A DNA stretch of 31,255 nt from an uncultured Candidatus Saccharibacteria bacterium. GTDB lineage: Bacteria > Patescibacteriota > Saccharimonadia > Saccharimonadales > Saccharimonadaceae. Below the pieces are notes generated by a model. That model saw only the letters and a list, made by a program, of their open reading frames with translations. It was not told the DNA's origin and did not search any database. Shown here piece by piece: positions 22,732 through 30,187 of the stretch; the first letter of the stretch is position 1, and every line of letters starts with the position of its first letter. The position numbers and the translations under genes were made by a program. The stretch spans positions 1 through 31,255 of the forward strand of contig CAOQYN010000008.1 in assembly GCA_948514425.1 (NCBI GenBank), in the 5' to 3' direction.

Positions 22732-24504
22732 CTAGAGTGAGAAGAGACAAAGTACGACAATATTCACGACGGCAATAGTGGCAACGACTCGGATTCCCCA
22801 CTTAAACCAAGTTGGATAGTCGACTTTAGCTAGAGCTAGTCCACCCATAATGGCACCACAGGTCGGGGTGATAAGATTGGTTAGGCCATTGGCTGCGACG
22901 ATTGTCATGGCAGTTACATTCGTGTTGTAACCGAGCGTGGCGGCGACGGGTGCAATAATTGGTGTAGACAAGGTGGCGAGGCCGGAAGATGACGGGACGA
23001 GAATGGAGAGAATGATGTGAAGTAGGTAATTTAGTGGAACGAATACCATTTCGGGAAGAGTAGCAAGGAAATTGGAGGCGTTGAAGATAATGAAGTTATC
23101 GAGGAAAGTTTGGCCCATGAGTATGGAAACACCGCGAGCGACAGCGACAACTAGGACGACACCAATCATGTCGCCAGCACCGCTGATGAACGTATCGATA
23201 AAGCCTCGTTCTCCGGTGCGGTTAATGATGGCGATAATGATTGAGCTGATTAGGAACCAGAGTGCGGCCTCATAGAACCACCAGTTACCAAGTGCAGCGC
23301 CAGTGAGCCAGCCTGTCCATTCTTCAAAGAAAGTGATGCCGAATTCTCCCCACGGAATGAATCCAACGATCATGACTAGAAAAGTGAGAGCAAAGACGAC
23401 CAAAGTCCATTTTTGGTAAGTAGATAAACCGTCCTCCCCATCGTCTTTAGACTTGTTAAGGTATTTGCTGTAGGTTTTTTCAGCAGCAGCTTGTTCGCGG
23501 AGGCTGAGAAAAGTCGAACCTTTGTTGCGTTGGACTTTTTTAGCGTAATAGATGGTGAAGAAGATGGCGATGGCAAGGGTGGTTAGCCAGAGGACTGTAG
23601 CGATGAGGATAATAGTGCCTTGGTCGTAAGGAATATCAGCGTCTTTCATAGCACTTAAGGCGACGCCAGTGGCAAAGGGATTGATTGTGGAGCCGAGTAC
23701 GCCGGAACCAGCACCGAGCAAGATAGTAGCGACGCCAACCAGTGGGTCAAGCCCAGCAGTAAACATGGTTGCCGCAATTAAGACATAAAAGCCGACGCTT
23801 TCCTCGAGGAAGCCATAAGTTGTTCCCATGATTGAAAAGATGAGCATGAGAAGGACGATAAGCAAATACTCTTTGCCGTGGAGTTTTTTGACGAGGAACT
23901 TGATCCCGTTGTCGAGGGCTTTGGTTTTAGCGACAATAGCTAGGAAACCGCCGAGAACCATAATGAAGATACAGACGTCAATAGCGTTTTCAAAGCCGAG
24001 GATGGGTGCGATAAGAATTTGCCAAAGTTTTGCGCCAACTACTCCAGAACCGTTGACAATAGCACATTCGTTTCCGGTTGCTTCTTGACAGGCTTCAAGG
24101 CTGTCATAAGTATTTTCTCCAGCCGTATCGCTAATAAAGTGGTCGGGCTTTTCTGTAATCTCACCATTATCGATTTCAGTGTCGATGCCTTCGACTGGTA
24201 ATGTACTGGAGTTATTTGAGCTGGTTTCCGTTTGATTGTCGATGACATTTTCCGGATTACTAGTGTTTTCGAGTGAAGGCGTCTGACTTTCGCTGCTATT
24301 GGTTTCTGGCGTGATGTCTTCGCTATTAGTTGTAGGCGTCGCTTCGACTTCGTTAGTGGGGGGTTCTTCGACTGGGATGGGTGTGAATTGGGCTTTAGGT
24401 AGCAGATGGGAGATAATCCCTAGCGCAATAATCAAAATCATAATAATCGAGTAAGCCGAAAGCATTGGTCGGCTGTTTTTATTGCGATTTTTCTTCTTGA
24501 ACAT
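22732..24504 (-). CDS. arcD: YfcC-family transporter, probable arginine/ornithine antiporter
   Basis: Membrane protein of 590 residues of the YfcC/DcuC superfamily, the type that serves as ArcD arginine-ornithine exchanger in streptococci. One helix (about 15-35) is followed by an unusual outside segment of about 105 residues rich in Ser, Thr, Asn, Glu and Pro (44-149) with two cysteines (139, 147); then comes the usual core of about eleven helices with GTTYGFLEESVGFYVLIA, ILLGAGSGVLGSTINPFATG, LVPSSSGLATLSTPIIAPVA and NGLTNLITPTCGAIMGGLAL. The ATG at 24504 is preferred because AAAGGG lies five bases before it, while the upstream in-frame ATG (24537) has no ribosome binding site. It follows arcA after 49 bases. 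The substrate is inferred from family and neighbours. Confidence 0.85.
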   Translation of the reverse strand: MFKKKNRNKNSRPMLSAYSIIMILIIALGIISHLLPKAQFTPIPVEEPPTNEVEATPTTNSEDITPETNSSESQTPSLENTSNPENVIDNQTETSSNNSSTLPVEGIDTEIDNGEITEKPDHFISDTAGENTYDSLEACQEATGNECAIVNGSGVVGAKLWQILIAPILGFENAIDVCIFIMVLGGFLAIVAKTKALDNGIKFLVKKLHGKEYLLIVLLMLIFSIMGTTYGFLEESVGFYVLIAATMFTAGLDPLVGVATILLGAGSGVLGSTINPFATGVALSAMKDADIPYDQGTIILIATVLWLTTLAIAIFFTIYYAKKVQRNKGSTFLSLREQAAAEKTYSKYLNKSKDDGEDGLSTYQKWTLVVFALTFLVMIVGFIPWGEFGITFFEEWTGWLTGAALGNWWFYEAALWFLISSIIIAIINRTGERGFIDTFISGAGDMIGVVLVVAVARGVSILMGQTFLDNFIIFNASNFLATLPEMVFVPLNYLLHIILSILVPSSSGLATLSTPIIAPVAATLGYNTNVTAMTIVAANGLTNLITPTCGAIMGGLALAKVDYPTWFKWGIRVVATIAVVNIVVLCLFSL

Positions 24505-24553
24505 TGTTCCCTTTCTCAGTGGTTTTAGATTTATCATGCGTATATTATTTTAT

Positions 24554-25783
24554 CTAGTTCTCCTCGCGCACTAGTGCCATAGCCATACAATGTGAACCAC
24601 CACGTCCGCGGGAAATTTCAGAGCTGGGGATTTCAATGACTTCGATACCGTGACGGCGCAAAGTTTCGTTGGTAACGAAGTTGCGATCGTAGGCAATAAC
24701 GACGCCGGGGCGGATACAGAGTAGGTTAACACCATCACTCCACTGTTCACGTTCGGCGTCAATGCGGCGGCCGTCGCCGCATTTGATGAGCTCAACACGC
24801 GAAAGGTGGAGATACTTTTCTAGAACTTTTTGAAGGCTTTGGCGATTTTCGACGATTTCGAGTTCATCGCCGCGACCTTTGGTGATTTCGTAGATGGTGG
24901 AGATGTCCATAATAGCGTCTTGGACGGCAAACTTGTTGGTATCGACTTGGGTCATGACGGTATCAAGATGCATGAAACTACGTTCGTCAGGAATGTCGAT
25001 AGCTAGGATGTATTTGAAAGTGTTATCCTTATTTTTGAATAAGGCTTTGGCGAATTCAGCGATGGCGTCAGGTTCGGTGCGCTGTGAGATACCGATCGCG
25101 ATGACTTCGTTTGAGAGAACTTGAATGTCGCCGCCTTCAAGAGAATATGGTTCGGTGCGGTCGTAGTAGAGTTTAGTGTCCTCATAGAAAGGGTGGTATT
25201 TGAAAATATATTCAGCGAAAATTGATTCGCGGGTACGGGTGGGAGCCCACATTTTATGAAGGGTGGCGCCATAACCGATGGTAGCCATGGGATCACGTTG
25301 GAAGATGAGATTTGGGATGGGGTCAATGACCATGCGCCCAATGTCTCGCGTAGCGTAGAATCCAGAGACGCCGCTTAAGCGTTTGAGCTCAGAAATGTCG
25401 ATGCCGGTGATGCATTTTTTGATCATTTCGCGATTATTTTTATAACTGTTTAGGAGATTGTAACAGTGTTTAGCAATTTTAGGTGAGGTGACACCTGCTT
25501 CGCTGATGAAACGTTGAAGAAATTCTTTGCGTACACCGGCGCTGGTGTTATCGAGTGCTTCGGCGACTAGATCTTCAAGATAGATAACTTCTACGCCTTC
25601 AGCGCGCAAGGCGTTAGCGAAGGCGTCGTGTTCCTGCTGGGCGATTTTCAGGTAAGGAATATCGTCGAAGAGTAGTCGCTCGAGTGAGTTGGGGGTGAGA
25701 TTTAAGAATTCGTTGCCTGGACGGTGCATTAAAACTTTTTTGAGTGGTGCGATTTCGCTAAAATTGCAAATGACACTTTTCAC
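24554..25783 (-). CDS. arcA: arginine deiminase
   Basis: Protein of 409 residues, the normal length, that hydrolyses arginine to citrulline and ammonia. Active-site segments are all present: NLIFQRDPMA (substrate Asp), SLEGGDIQVL, VIAIGISQRTEPDAI, FMHLDTVMTQ (His-Asp) and SRGRGGSHCMAMALVRE with the nucleophile Cys399. It starts with GTG; AAGGAG stands seven bases before it, inside the end of argF, and the gap to the argF stop is three bases, so the two are coupled. With argF and the antiporter it forms most of an arginine deiminase pathway, which in parasitic Saccharibacteria is known to be an acquired energy and ammonia source. Confidence 0.97.
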   Translation of the reverse strand: MKSVICNFSEIAPLKKVLMHRPGNEFLNLTPNSLERLLFDDIPYLKIAQQEHDAFANALRAEGVEVIYLEDLVAEALDNTSAGVRKEFLQRFISEAGVTSPKIAKHCYNLLNSYKNNREMIKKCITGIDISELKRLSGVSGFYATRDIGRMVIDPIPNLIFQRDPMATIGYGATLHKMWAPTRTRESIFAEYIFKYHPFYEDTKLYYDRTEPYSLEGGDIQVLSNEVIAIGISQRTEPDAIAEFAKALFKNKDNTFKYILAIDIPDERSFMHLDTVMTQVDTNKFAVQDAIMDISTIYEITKGRGDELEIVENRQSLQKVLEKYLHLSRVELIKCGDGRRIDAEREQWSDGVNLLCIRPGVVIAYDRNFVTNETLRRHGIEVIEIPSSEISRGRGGSHCMAMALVREEN

Positions 25784-25786
25784 TGG

Positions 25787-26782
25787 TTACTCCTTATCTT
25801 TTAAGGTTAAATATATGATGGCTTTGATAGTATGCATACGGTTTTCGGCTTCTTCGAAGACGAGTGAACGTTCGGAGGTGAAGACTTCGTTTGTGACTTC
25901 TAGCTCATTGAGGCCATATTCTTCGTAAACATCGCGACCGACTGCCGTTTCAAGATCGTGAAAGGAGGGCAGAGGATGCATAAAAATGGTCGTAGGCTTA
26001 GCTAAATCCATAACTTTCATGGTGACTTGATAAGGTTTCAGCTGTTTAATGCGTTCACCCCATTTCGACTTGTCTTCACCCATGGAGAGCCAAACGTCGG
26101 TGTAGACGACGTCGGCAGTGTCGGATAGGGCTTGAAGGTCGGAAGTGATTGTGATGGTGCTACCGTTTTCGGCGGCGACAGCTTGGCATTTCTTGAGAAG
26201 CCCAGAGTCGGGTTTGAGCGCAGTGGGCCCGCAGGCAATATAATTAACGCCCATTTTTGCGCTCATAGCCATGAGGGAGTTGGCGACATTATTGCGAGTA
26301 TCGCCGAGATAGGCGACGGTTAGACCGCTGAGGCTGCCGAAATACTCTTCGATAGTCATAAAATCGGCGAGAGCTTGGGTAGGGTGGCAGTAATCAGTGA
26401 GGCCGTTCCAGACTGGAACGCTAGAATATTTGGCGAGGTCGTTGACGGTTTTCTGGGCAAAGCCGCGATATTCGATGCCGTCATAGAGTTTGGCGAGGAC
26501 TTGGGCGGTGTCAGCGATGGATTCTTTGTGTCCCATTTGTGAGCCGGTTGGATCGAGATAAGTCACACCTATACCAAGGTCATGACCGGCGACTTCAAAG
26601 CTACAGCGAGTGCGAGTGGAAGTTTTTTCGAAGAGAAGGACGATATTCTTATCGGGAAAATATTTGTGGCTTTGGCCAGTTTTTTTGTAGTTTTTGAAGA
26701 TTTTGGCAACTTCTAGCATGTAGCGTAGCTCGTCAGAGCTAAAATCTAGTATTTGCAAAAAGTCGCGTCCTGTAAAATCCAT
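25787..26782 (-). CDS. argF: ornithine carbamoyltransferase (probably catabolic)
   Basis: Protein of 331 residues. The carbamoyl phosphate site is seen as STRTR (55-59) and HPTQ (133-136); the ornithine-binding DVWLSMG loop (229-235) identifies it as an ornithine enzyme rather than an aspartate one. The family HCLPAFHD motif is HPLPSFHD here (269-276), so the usual Cys is Pro270. In this operon it should run in the catabolic direction, splitting citrulline to ornithine and carbamoyl phosphate (often called arcB). The ATG at 26782 is preferred over a GTG nine bases earlier because GAGG lies eight bases before the ATG and overlaps the GTG region. First gene of the arginine block, with its own promoter. 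Confidence 0.95.
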   Translation of the reverse strand: MDFTGRDFLQILDFSSDELRYMLEVAKIFKNYKKTGQSHKYFPDKNIVLLFEKTSTRTRCSFEVAGHDLGIGVTYLDPTGSQMGHKESIADTAQVLAKLYDGIEYRGFAQKTVNDLAKYSSVPVWNGLTDYCHPTQALADFMTIEEYFGSLSGLTVAYLGDTRNNVANSLMAMSAKMGVNYIACGPTALKPDSGLLKKCQAVAAENGSTITITSDLQALSDTADVVYTDVWLSMGEDKSKWGERIKQLKPYQVTMKVMDLAKPTTIFMHPLPSFHDLETAVGRDVYEEYGLNELEVTNEVFTSERSLVFEEAENRMHTIKAIIYLTLKDKE

Positions 26783-26817
26783 TACGTCCACCTCTCATTT
26801 TATTGGGTAATATTATC

Positions 26818-26826
26818 ATTGTAGCA
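26818..26826 (-). promoter_or_regulatory. extended -10 promoter of the arginine block
   Basis: On the minus strand TGC-TACAAT forms an extended -10 element (TACAAT at 26818-26823), about 29 bases of leader before the argF ATG. The -35 region (TTCCTG at 17 bases) is a weak match. No operator could be recognised. Confidence 0.55.
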
Positions 26827-26900
26827 TACATTAGCGGAATCAGGAAGGATTGCTGGCGGTTTAGGGGGTGGTTGGAGTATATAGCTGAGGTGCGTTTTTA

Positions 26901-26936
26901 TGACAAAAAGTTCCTCGGAGGAGGAACTTTTTGTCA
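26901..26936 (-). terminator. strong bidirectional terminator after rpsH
   Basis: Perfect 16-base inverted repeat (26901-26916 and 26921-26936) with a four-base loop; the stem starts with an A tract and ends with a T tract on either strand. It lies 35 bases after the rpsH stop and should end the upstream ribosomal message before the arginine block. Confidence 0.85.
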
Positions 26937-26961
26937 CTTAGTAGAGTGGAGCTTTTGTCCT

Positions 26962-26988
26962 TGGTAAAAGGTTAATAGACCTTTACCA
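26962..26988 (-). other. second hairpin overlapping the end of rpsH
   Basis: Arms TGGTAAAAGG (26962-26971) and CCTTTACCA (26980-26988) pair with one bulged base around an eight-base loop. The hairpin contains the rpsH stop codon, so ribosomes finishing rpsH would melt it. It precedes the strong terminator. Confidence 0.5.
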
Positions 26989-27373
26989 GGATTTCGCCAC
27001 CAAGATGTTGTTTTTTGGCTTCGCGGCCAGTCATGATACCCTTGCTTGTACTAAGCAGGACAATGCCACGGCCAGACTTTACGACTGGAATATCTTCGGA
27101 TCCAACGTAAATGCGACGACCTGGTTTTGAAACTTTGCTAATTTCGCTAATTTTCGCGATTTCACCGTCTTTGCAAATTGTAACATGTAGTACGCCACGT
27201 GGCTTCGCTTCTTCGACTTCATAGCTATCAATGTATCCTGCATTGATGAGACCTTCAATGACGGCAACTTTAAGTTTGCTGGTTGGAACGCGGATTTCAG
27301 TTTTACCAACCATGATGGCGTTACGAATGCGAGTAATGAGGTCGGCGATTTGATCAGTTGATTGTAATGACAT
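26972..27373 (-). CDS. rpsH: 30S ribosomal protein S8
   Basis: Protein of 133 residues matching uS8, a primary binder of 16S rRNA helix 21. Seen are DQIADLITRIRNAIMVGK at the start, VPTSKLKVAVIEGLINAGYI, SKPGRRIYVGSEDIPVV and the C-terminal GIVLLSTSKGIMTGREAKK. It is the last ribosomal gene before the arginine block. The ATG has AAAGGAG about ten bases upstream. Confidence 0.98.
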   Translation of the reverse strand: MSLQSTDQIADLITRIRNAIMVGKTEIRVPTSKLKVAVIEGLINAGYIDSYEVEEAKPRGVLHVTICKDGEIAKISEISKVSKPGRRIYVGSEDIPVVKSGRGIVLLSTSKGIMTGREAKKQHLGGEILVKVY

Positions 27374-27390
27374 ATTTCTTCTCTCCTTTC

Positions 27391-27660
27391 CTACCAGCTA
27401 CTCTTTGTTACGCCAGGGATTTCACCCTTTGAGGCTTTTTCACGGAAATTGATACGACTAAGGCCGAAGTAGCGCATATAACCACGTGGGCGACCGTCAA
27501 GCATATCGCGATTTTTGAGACGAGTTGGGCTGGAGTTGCGTGGAAGTTTTTGTAAGCCTTCCAAATCGCCAGCAGCCTTCAATTCGGCACGTTTTGCTTT
27601 ATACTTTTCGTACATCTTGCGTCGTTTTTCGTCGCGGAGGACGGCTGATTTTTTCGCCAT
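27391..27660 (-). CDS. rpsN: 30S ribosomal protein S14 (zinc-free form)
   Basis: Protein of 89 residues matching uS14: MAKKSAVLRDEKRRKMYEKY, LPRNSSPTRLKNRDMLDGRP, RGYMRYFGLSRINFREKA and the terminal IPGVTKSSW. The short zinc-ribbon form has CxxC motifs; this is the longer form without cysteines. The ATG at 27660 is used because family homology begins there and AAGGAGGG stands eight bases upstream; an upstream in-frame start would add unrelated residues overlapping rplE. Confidence 0.98.
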   Translation of the reverse strand: MAKKSAVLRDEKRRKMYEKYKAKRAELKAAGDLEGLQKLPRNSSPTRLKNRDMLDGRPRGYMRYFGLSRINFREKASKGEIPGVTKSSW

Positions 27661-27661
27661 A

Positions 27662-28234
27662 TTATTTACCCTCCTTTTCAAACGGCATTCCAAATGCTTC
27701 TAACAATTTGGTACTCCCTTCCTTTGAGCCATTTTTAATGATAAAAGTAATCTCTAGACCATGCAAGACTGCAGCATCTTCGAAAGTGATTTCTGGGAAA
27801 ACAGTTTGCTCTTTGAGGCCGAGACTATAGTTCCCTTGTTTGTCGAAGGCTTTACGGCTAACGCCATGAAAGTCACGAACATGTGGCAATGCGATGTTGA
27901 TTAAGCGGTCAACAAATTCATACATTTTATCATTGCGTAAAGTTGTGAGGTAGCCAACGGGTGCACCCATGCCTTTACGGATTTTGAAACCCGCAATGGA
28001 TTTTTTGGCAAGGCGGCTTGTTGTGGCTTGACCAGTAATTTTGGTTAGAGTAAGCTCAACGGTCTCGGTGAAGCGTTTGTCCTCACGTTTTTTACCGACG
28101 CCACTCGAGATGACAACTTTCTCTAACTTTGGTACTTGATTGATATTTGCCAAGCCAAGTTCACTTTGAAGTTGCTTTGCAATTTCATCATTGTACATTT
28201 TTTTGAGTCTGGGCATAGTTTTTGATTCAGCCAT
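27662..28234 (-). CDS. rplE: 50S ribosomal protein L5
   Basis: Protein of 190 residues matching uL5, a 5S rRNA-binding protein that contacts the P-site tRNA. Segments are PKLEKVVISSGVGKKREDKR, ITGQATTSRLAKKSIAGFKI, MGAPVGYLTTLRNDKMYEF, LPHVRDFHGVSRKAFDKQGN and FPEITFEDAAVLHGLEITF. The ATG overlaps the rplX stop by one base and has AGGAGG seven bases upstream. Confidence 0.98.
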   Translation of the reverse strand: MAESKTMPRLKKMYNDEIAKQLQSELGLANINQVPKLEKVVISSGVGKKREDKRFTETVELTLTKITGQATTSRLAKKSIAGFKIRKGMGAPVGYLTTLRNDKMYEFVDRLINIALPHVRDFHGVSRKAFDKQGNYSLGLKEQTVFPEITFEDAAVLHGLEITFIIKNGSKEGSTKLLEAFGMPFEKEGK

Positions 28235-28461
28235 TACTTATCCTCCTTTTTGAGGTTAGAAAGATCAATTCCTACGTGAACTTCTTTCTTTCCACCTTGA
28301 GGGTTATATTGCGTACGGCGCATGTGGCGCTCGCGGATGTTAATATCTTTCAGCATAGCTTTGCCAGCTTGCTTGTCGATTTTAATGATCTCTGCGATTT
28401 CGCCTTTGTGGTCGCCTGCAATAATCTTGACTTTGTCGCCAGTTTTCAAACTTTTACTCAT
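28234..28461 (-). CDS. rplX: 50S ribosomal protein L24 (short form)
   Basis: Protein of 75 residues matching uL24, an initiator of 50S assembly. The KOW motif is clear in LKTGDKVKIIAGDHKGEIAE, followed by the conserved DINIRERHMRRTQYNPQGGK segment. It is shorter than the usual 100 or so residues, missing the C-terminal strands. It overlaps rplN and rplE by one base on each side. Confidence 0.96.
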   Translation of the reverse strand: MSKSLKTGDKVKIIAGDHKGEIAEIIKIDKQAGKAMLKDINIRERHMRRTQYNPQGGKKEVHVGIDLSNLKKEDK

Positions 28462-28829
28462 TACAGTACCTCCGGCGCAAGGCTGATAATTTTGTTAAAA
28501 CCGAGATCACGGAGTTCGCGTGGTACTGGACCGAAAACGCGAGTGCCTTTCGGAGTCTTATCGTCGTTCACTAGGACTGCAGCATTGTCATCGAAACGAA
28601 TAGTGCTGCCGTCTGGTCGGCGGATTTGTTGGCGAGTGCGTACGATGACGGCACGAACCACAGCTTTTTTCTTGACATTGCCAGTAGGTGAAGCATCTTT
28701 GACGCTGCAAGTGACAATATCGCCAACACGAGCATAGCGTGCACGTGTGCCGCCAAGGACCCGGATTACACCAAGTTCTTTGGCGCCGCTATTATCAGCG
28801 ACTTTTAATCTAGTTTCCTGTTGAATCAT
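28461..28829 (-). CDS. rplN: 50S ribosomal protein L14
   Basis: Protein of 122 residues, the standard length for uL14: MIQQETRLKVADNSGAKELG, RYARVGDIVTCSVKDASPTG, KKAVVRAVIVRTRQQIRRPD and the C-terminal FGPVPRELRDLGFNKIISLA. It sits at the 30S interface and binds L19. It starts directly after the rpsQ stop. Confidence 0.99.
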   Translation of the reverse strand: MIQQETRLKVADNSGAKELGVIRVLGGTRARYARVGDIVTCSVKDASPTGNVKKKAVVRAVIVRTRQQIRRPDGSTIRFDDNAAVLVNDDKTPKGTRVFGPVPRELRDLGFNKIISLAPEVL

Positions 28830-29138
28830 TTATTTATCCTCTCCTGACTCTTGGTCGACCTTTTCACCCAAGACCTCTTCTTTTAGCTCGACAGTACCGT
28901 GTGACTTTTCGAGAATTTTGACGAGTTTATAACTCTTTGTTTTGCTATATGGGCGGCAAGCTTCAATGAGAACTTTGTCACCGAGTCCAGCTTCATTGTT
29001 TTCGTCGTGTGCAGTGTACTTGCGAGTTTTGGTATATTGTTTGCGATAAAGCGGGTGAGTTTCACGGCTAGCGATTGATACCGTAATGGTTTTATCGCGC
29101 TTTGTCGAACTCACGATGCCCTGTAATTCTCCAGCCAT
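28830..29138 (-). CDS. rpsQ: 30S ribosomal protein S17
   Basis: Protein of 102 residues matching uS17, an OB-fold primary 16S rRNA-binding protein: MAGELQGIVSSTKRDKTITV, ETHPLYRKQYTKTRKYTAHD, GDKVLIEACRPYSKTKSYKL. An acidic tail of about 20 residues follows the core. The ATG at 29138 is used because homology begins there and AGGAG lies seven bases upstream, inside the end of rplP. Only one base separates it from the rplP stop, so rpmC (L29), normally between them, is absent. Confidence 0.98.
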   Translation of the reverse strand: MAGELQGIVSSTKRDKTITVSIASRETHPLYRKQYTKTRKYTAHDENNEAGLGDKVLIEACRPYSKTKSYKLVKILEKSHGTVELKEEVLGEKVDQESGEDK

Positions 29139-29139
29139 C

Positions 29140-29559
29140 TTAAAACTCCTCTTTTTTAATAATTTTGACGCGAACTGGCAACTTGTGACCAGCAAGACGG
29201 AAAGCTTCTTTGGCTTGTTCTTCGGTTACGTCGGCAATTTCGAACATAACTGTGCCAGCTTTAACTTTGGCAACGTAGAATTGTGGTTCGCCTTTACCGC
29301 TACCCATTTTGACGTCAAGTGGTTTTTTGGTAACTGGCGTATGTGGGAAAATCCGAATCCAGATTTTACCACCACGCTTGACGTAACGCGTAATAGCTTG
29401 ACGGGCAGCTTCGATTTGGCGGCTGGTGATGCGTTCATTATCGAGTGACATCAAGCCCCAATCGCCAAAAGCCACTGTGTTACAGCGTGTGGCTACGCCT
29501 TCATTTTTGCCCTTGCGGACTTTGCGGTGCGCCTCGCGGCGCGGTGTCATAATAGCCAT
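29140..29559 (-). CDS. rplP: 50S ribosomal protein L16
   Basis: Protein of 139 residues matching uL16, which organises the A site of the peptidyl transferase centre: TPRREAHRKVRKGKNEGVAT, FGDWGLMSLDNERITSRQIE, KIWIRIFPHTPVTKKPLDVK and MGSGKGEPQFYVAKVKAG. It follows rpsC by one base and is followed directly by rpsQ. Confidence 0.98.
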   Translation of the reverse strand: MAIMTPRREAHRKVRKGKNEGVATRCNTVAFGDWGLMSLDNERITSRQIEAARQAITRYVKRGGKIWIRIFPHTPVTKKPLDVKMGSGKGEPQFYVAKVKAGTVMFEIADVTEEQAKEAFRLAGHKLPVRVKIIKKEEF

Positions 29560-29560
29560 A

Positions 29561-30187
29561 TTATTTCTCCCCCTTATAAATCCAAACTTTTACACCGACA
29601 ATACCGGCAATGGTTGGAGCGTGACAAACATAGAAGTCGACATCGGCACGCAAGGTATGAAGAGGCACTGAACCTTCAATGAACTTTTCACGGCGGCTCA
29701 TTTCGGCGCCATTAAGACGGCCACTAACCTCAACACGGATGCCTTTAGCTCCAGCGTTCATGGTCGATTGGCAGGCCATTTTCACAGCACGACGGAAATT
29801 CATGCGCTTGCCAAGTTGAAAACCAATATTCTCGGCAACTAGTTTAGCGCTGAGTTCGGGTTTTTTGACTTCTTCGACATTGATGCGGATTGGTCCTTTG
29901 ACGACTTTCTCCAACTCTTTTTTCAGCTCGTTAATTCCTGCGCCTTGTTTGCCGATGACTGCTCCGGCTTTGGCGGTAAGAATTGTAATCGTCGTAAGAT
30001 TGGCGCTACGTTCAATATCAATACGCGCAATGGTTGGACGACTACTGAAGCGAGCTTCAATAATGTCGCGAATCTTAGCATCTTCGACCAACCAATGACG
30101 GAAATCGGCTTTGCGAGTGAACCACTTCGACGACCAATCTTTGCTGATCTGGAGACGATAAGAGACGGGGTTGACTTTTTGTCCCAT
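29561..30187 (-). CDS. rpsC: 30S ribosomal protein S3
   Basis: Protein of 208 residues matching uS3 at the mRNA entry channel. It has MGQKVNPVSYRLQISKDWSS at the start, the KH domain with VIGKQGAGINELKKEL, and the C-terminal domain with QLGKRMNFRRAVKMACQSTM, AKGIRVEVSGRLNGAEMSRR and VPLHTLRADVDFYVCHAPTI. The start overlaps the rplV stop by one base. The C-terminus ends soon after GVKVWIYKGEK with no extra tail. Confidence 0.98.
   Translation of the reverse strand: MGQKVNPVSYRLQISKDWSSKWFTRKADFRHWLVEDAKIRDIIEARFSSRPTIARIDIERSANLTTITILTAKAGAVIGKQGAGINELKKELEKVVKGPIRINVEEVKKPELSAKLVAENIGFQLGKRMNFRRAVKMACQSTMNAGAKGIRVEVSGRLNGAEMSRREKFIEGSVPLHTLRADVDFYVCHAPTIAGIVGVKVWIYKGEK

Noticed and set aside
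24505..24537. ATG at 24537 as start of the antiporter
   Set aside because: No ribosome binding site before it; the ATG at 24504 has AAAGGG five bases upstream.
26783..26791. GTG at 26791 as start of argF
   Set aside because: The ribosome binding sequence overlaps this GTG; the ATG at 26782 has correct spacing and matches the family N-terminus.
28222..28737. 171-residue open frame on the plus strand opposite rplX/rplN
   Set aside because: Covers two essential genes on the other strand and shows no family motifs.
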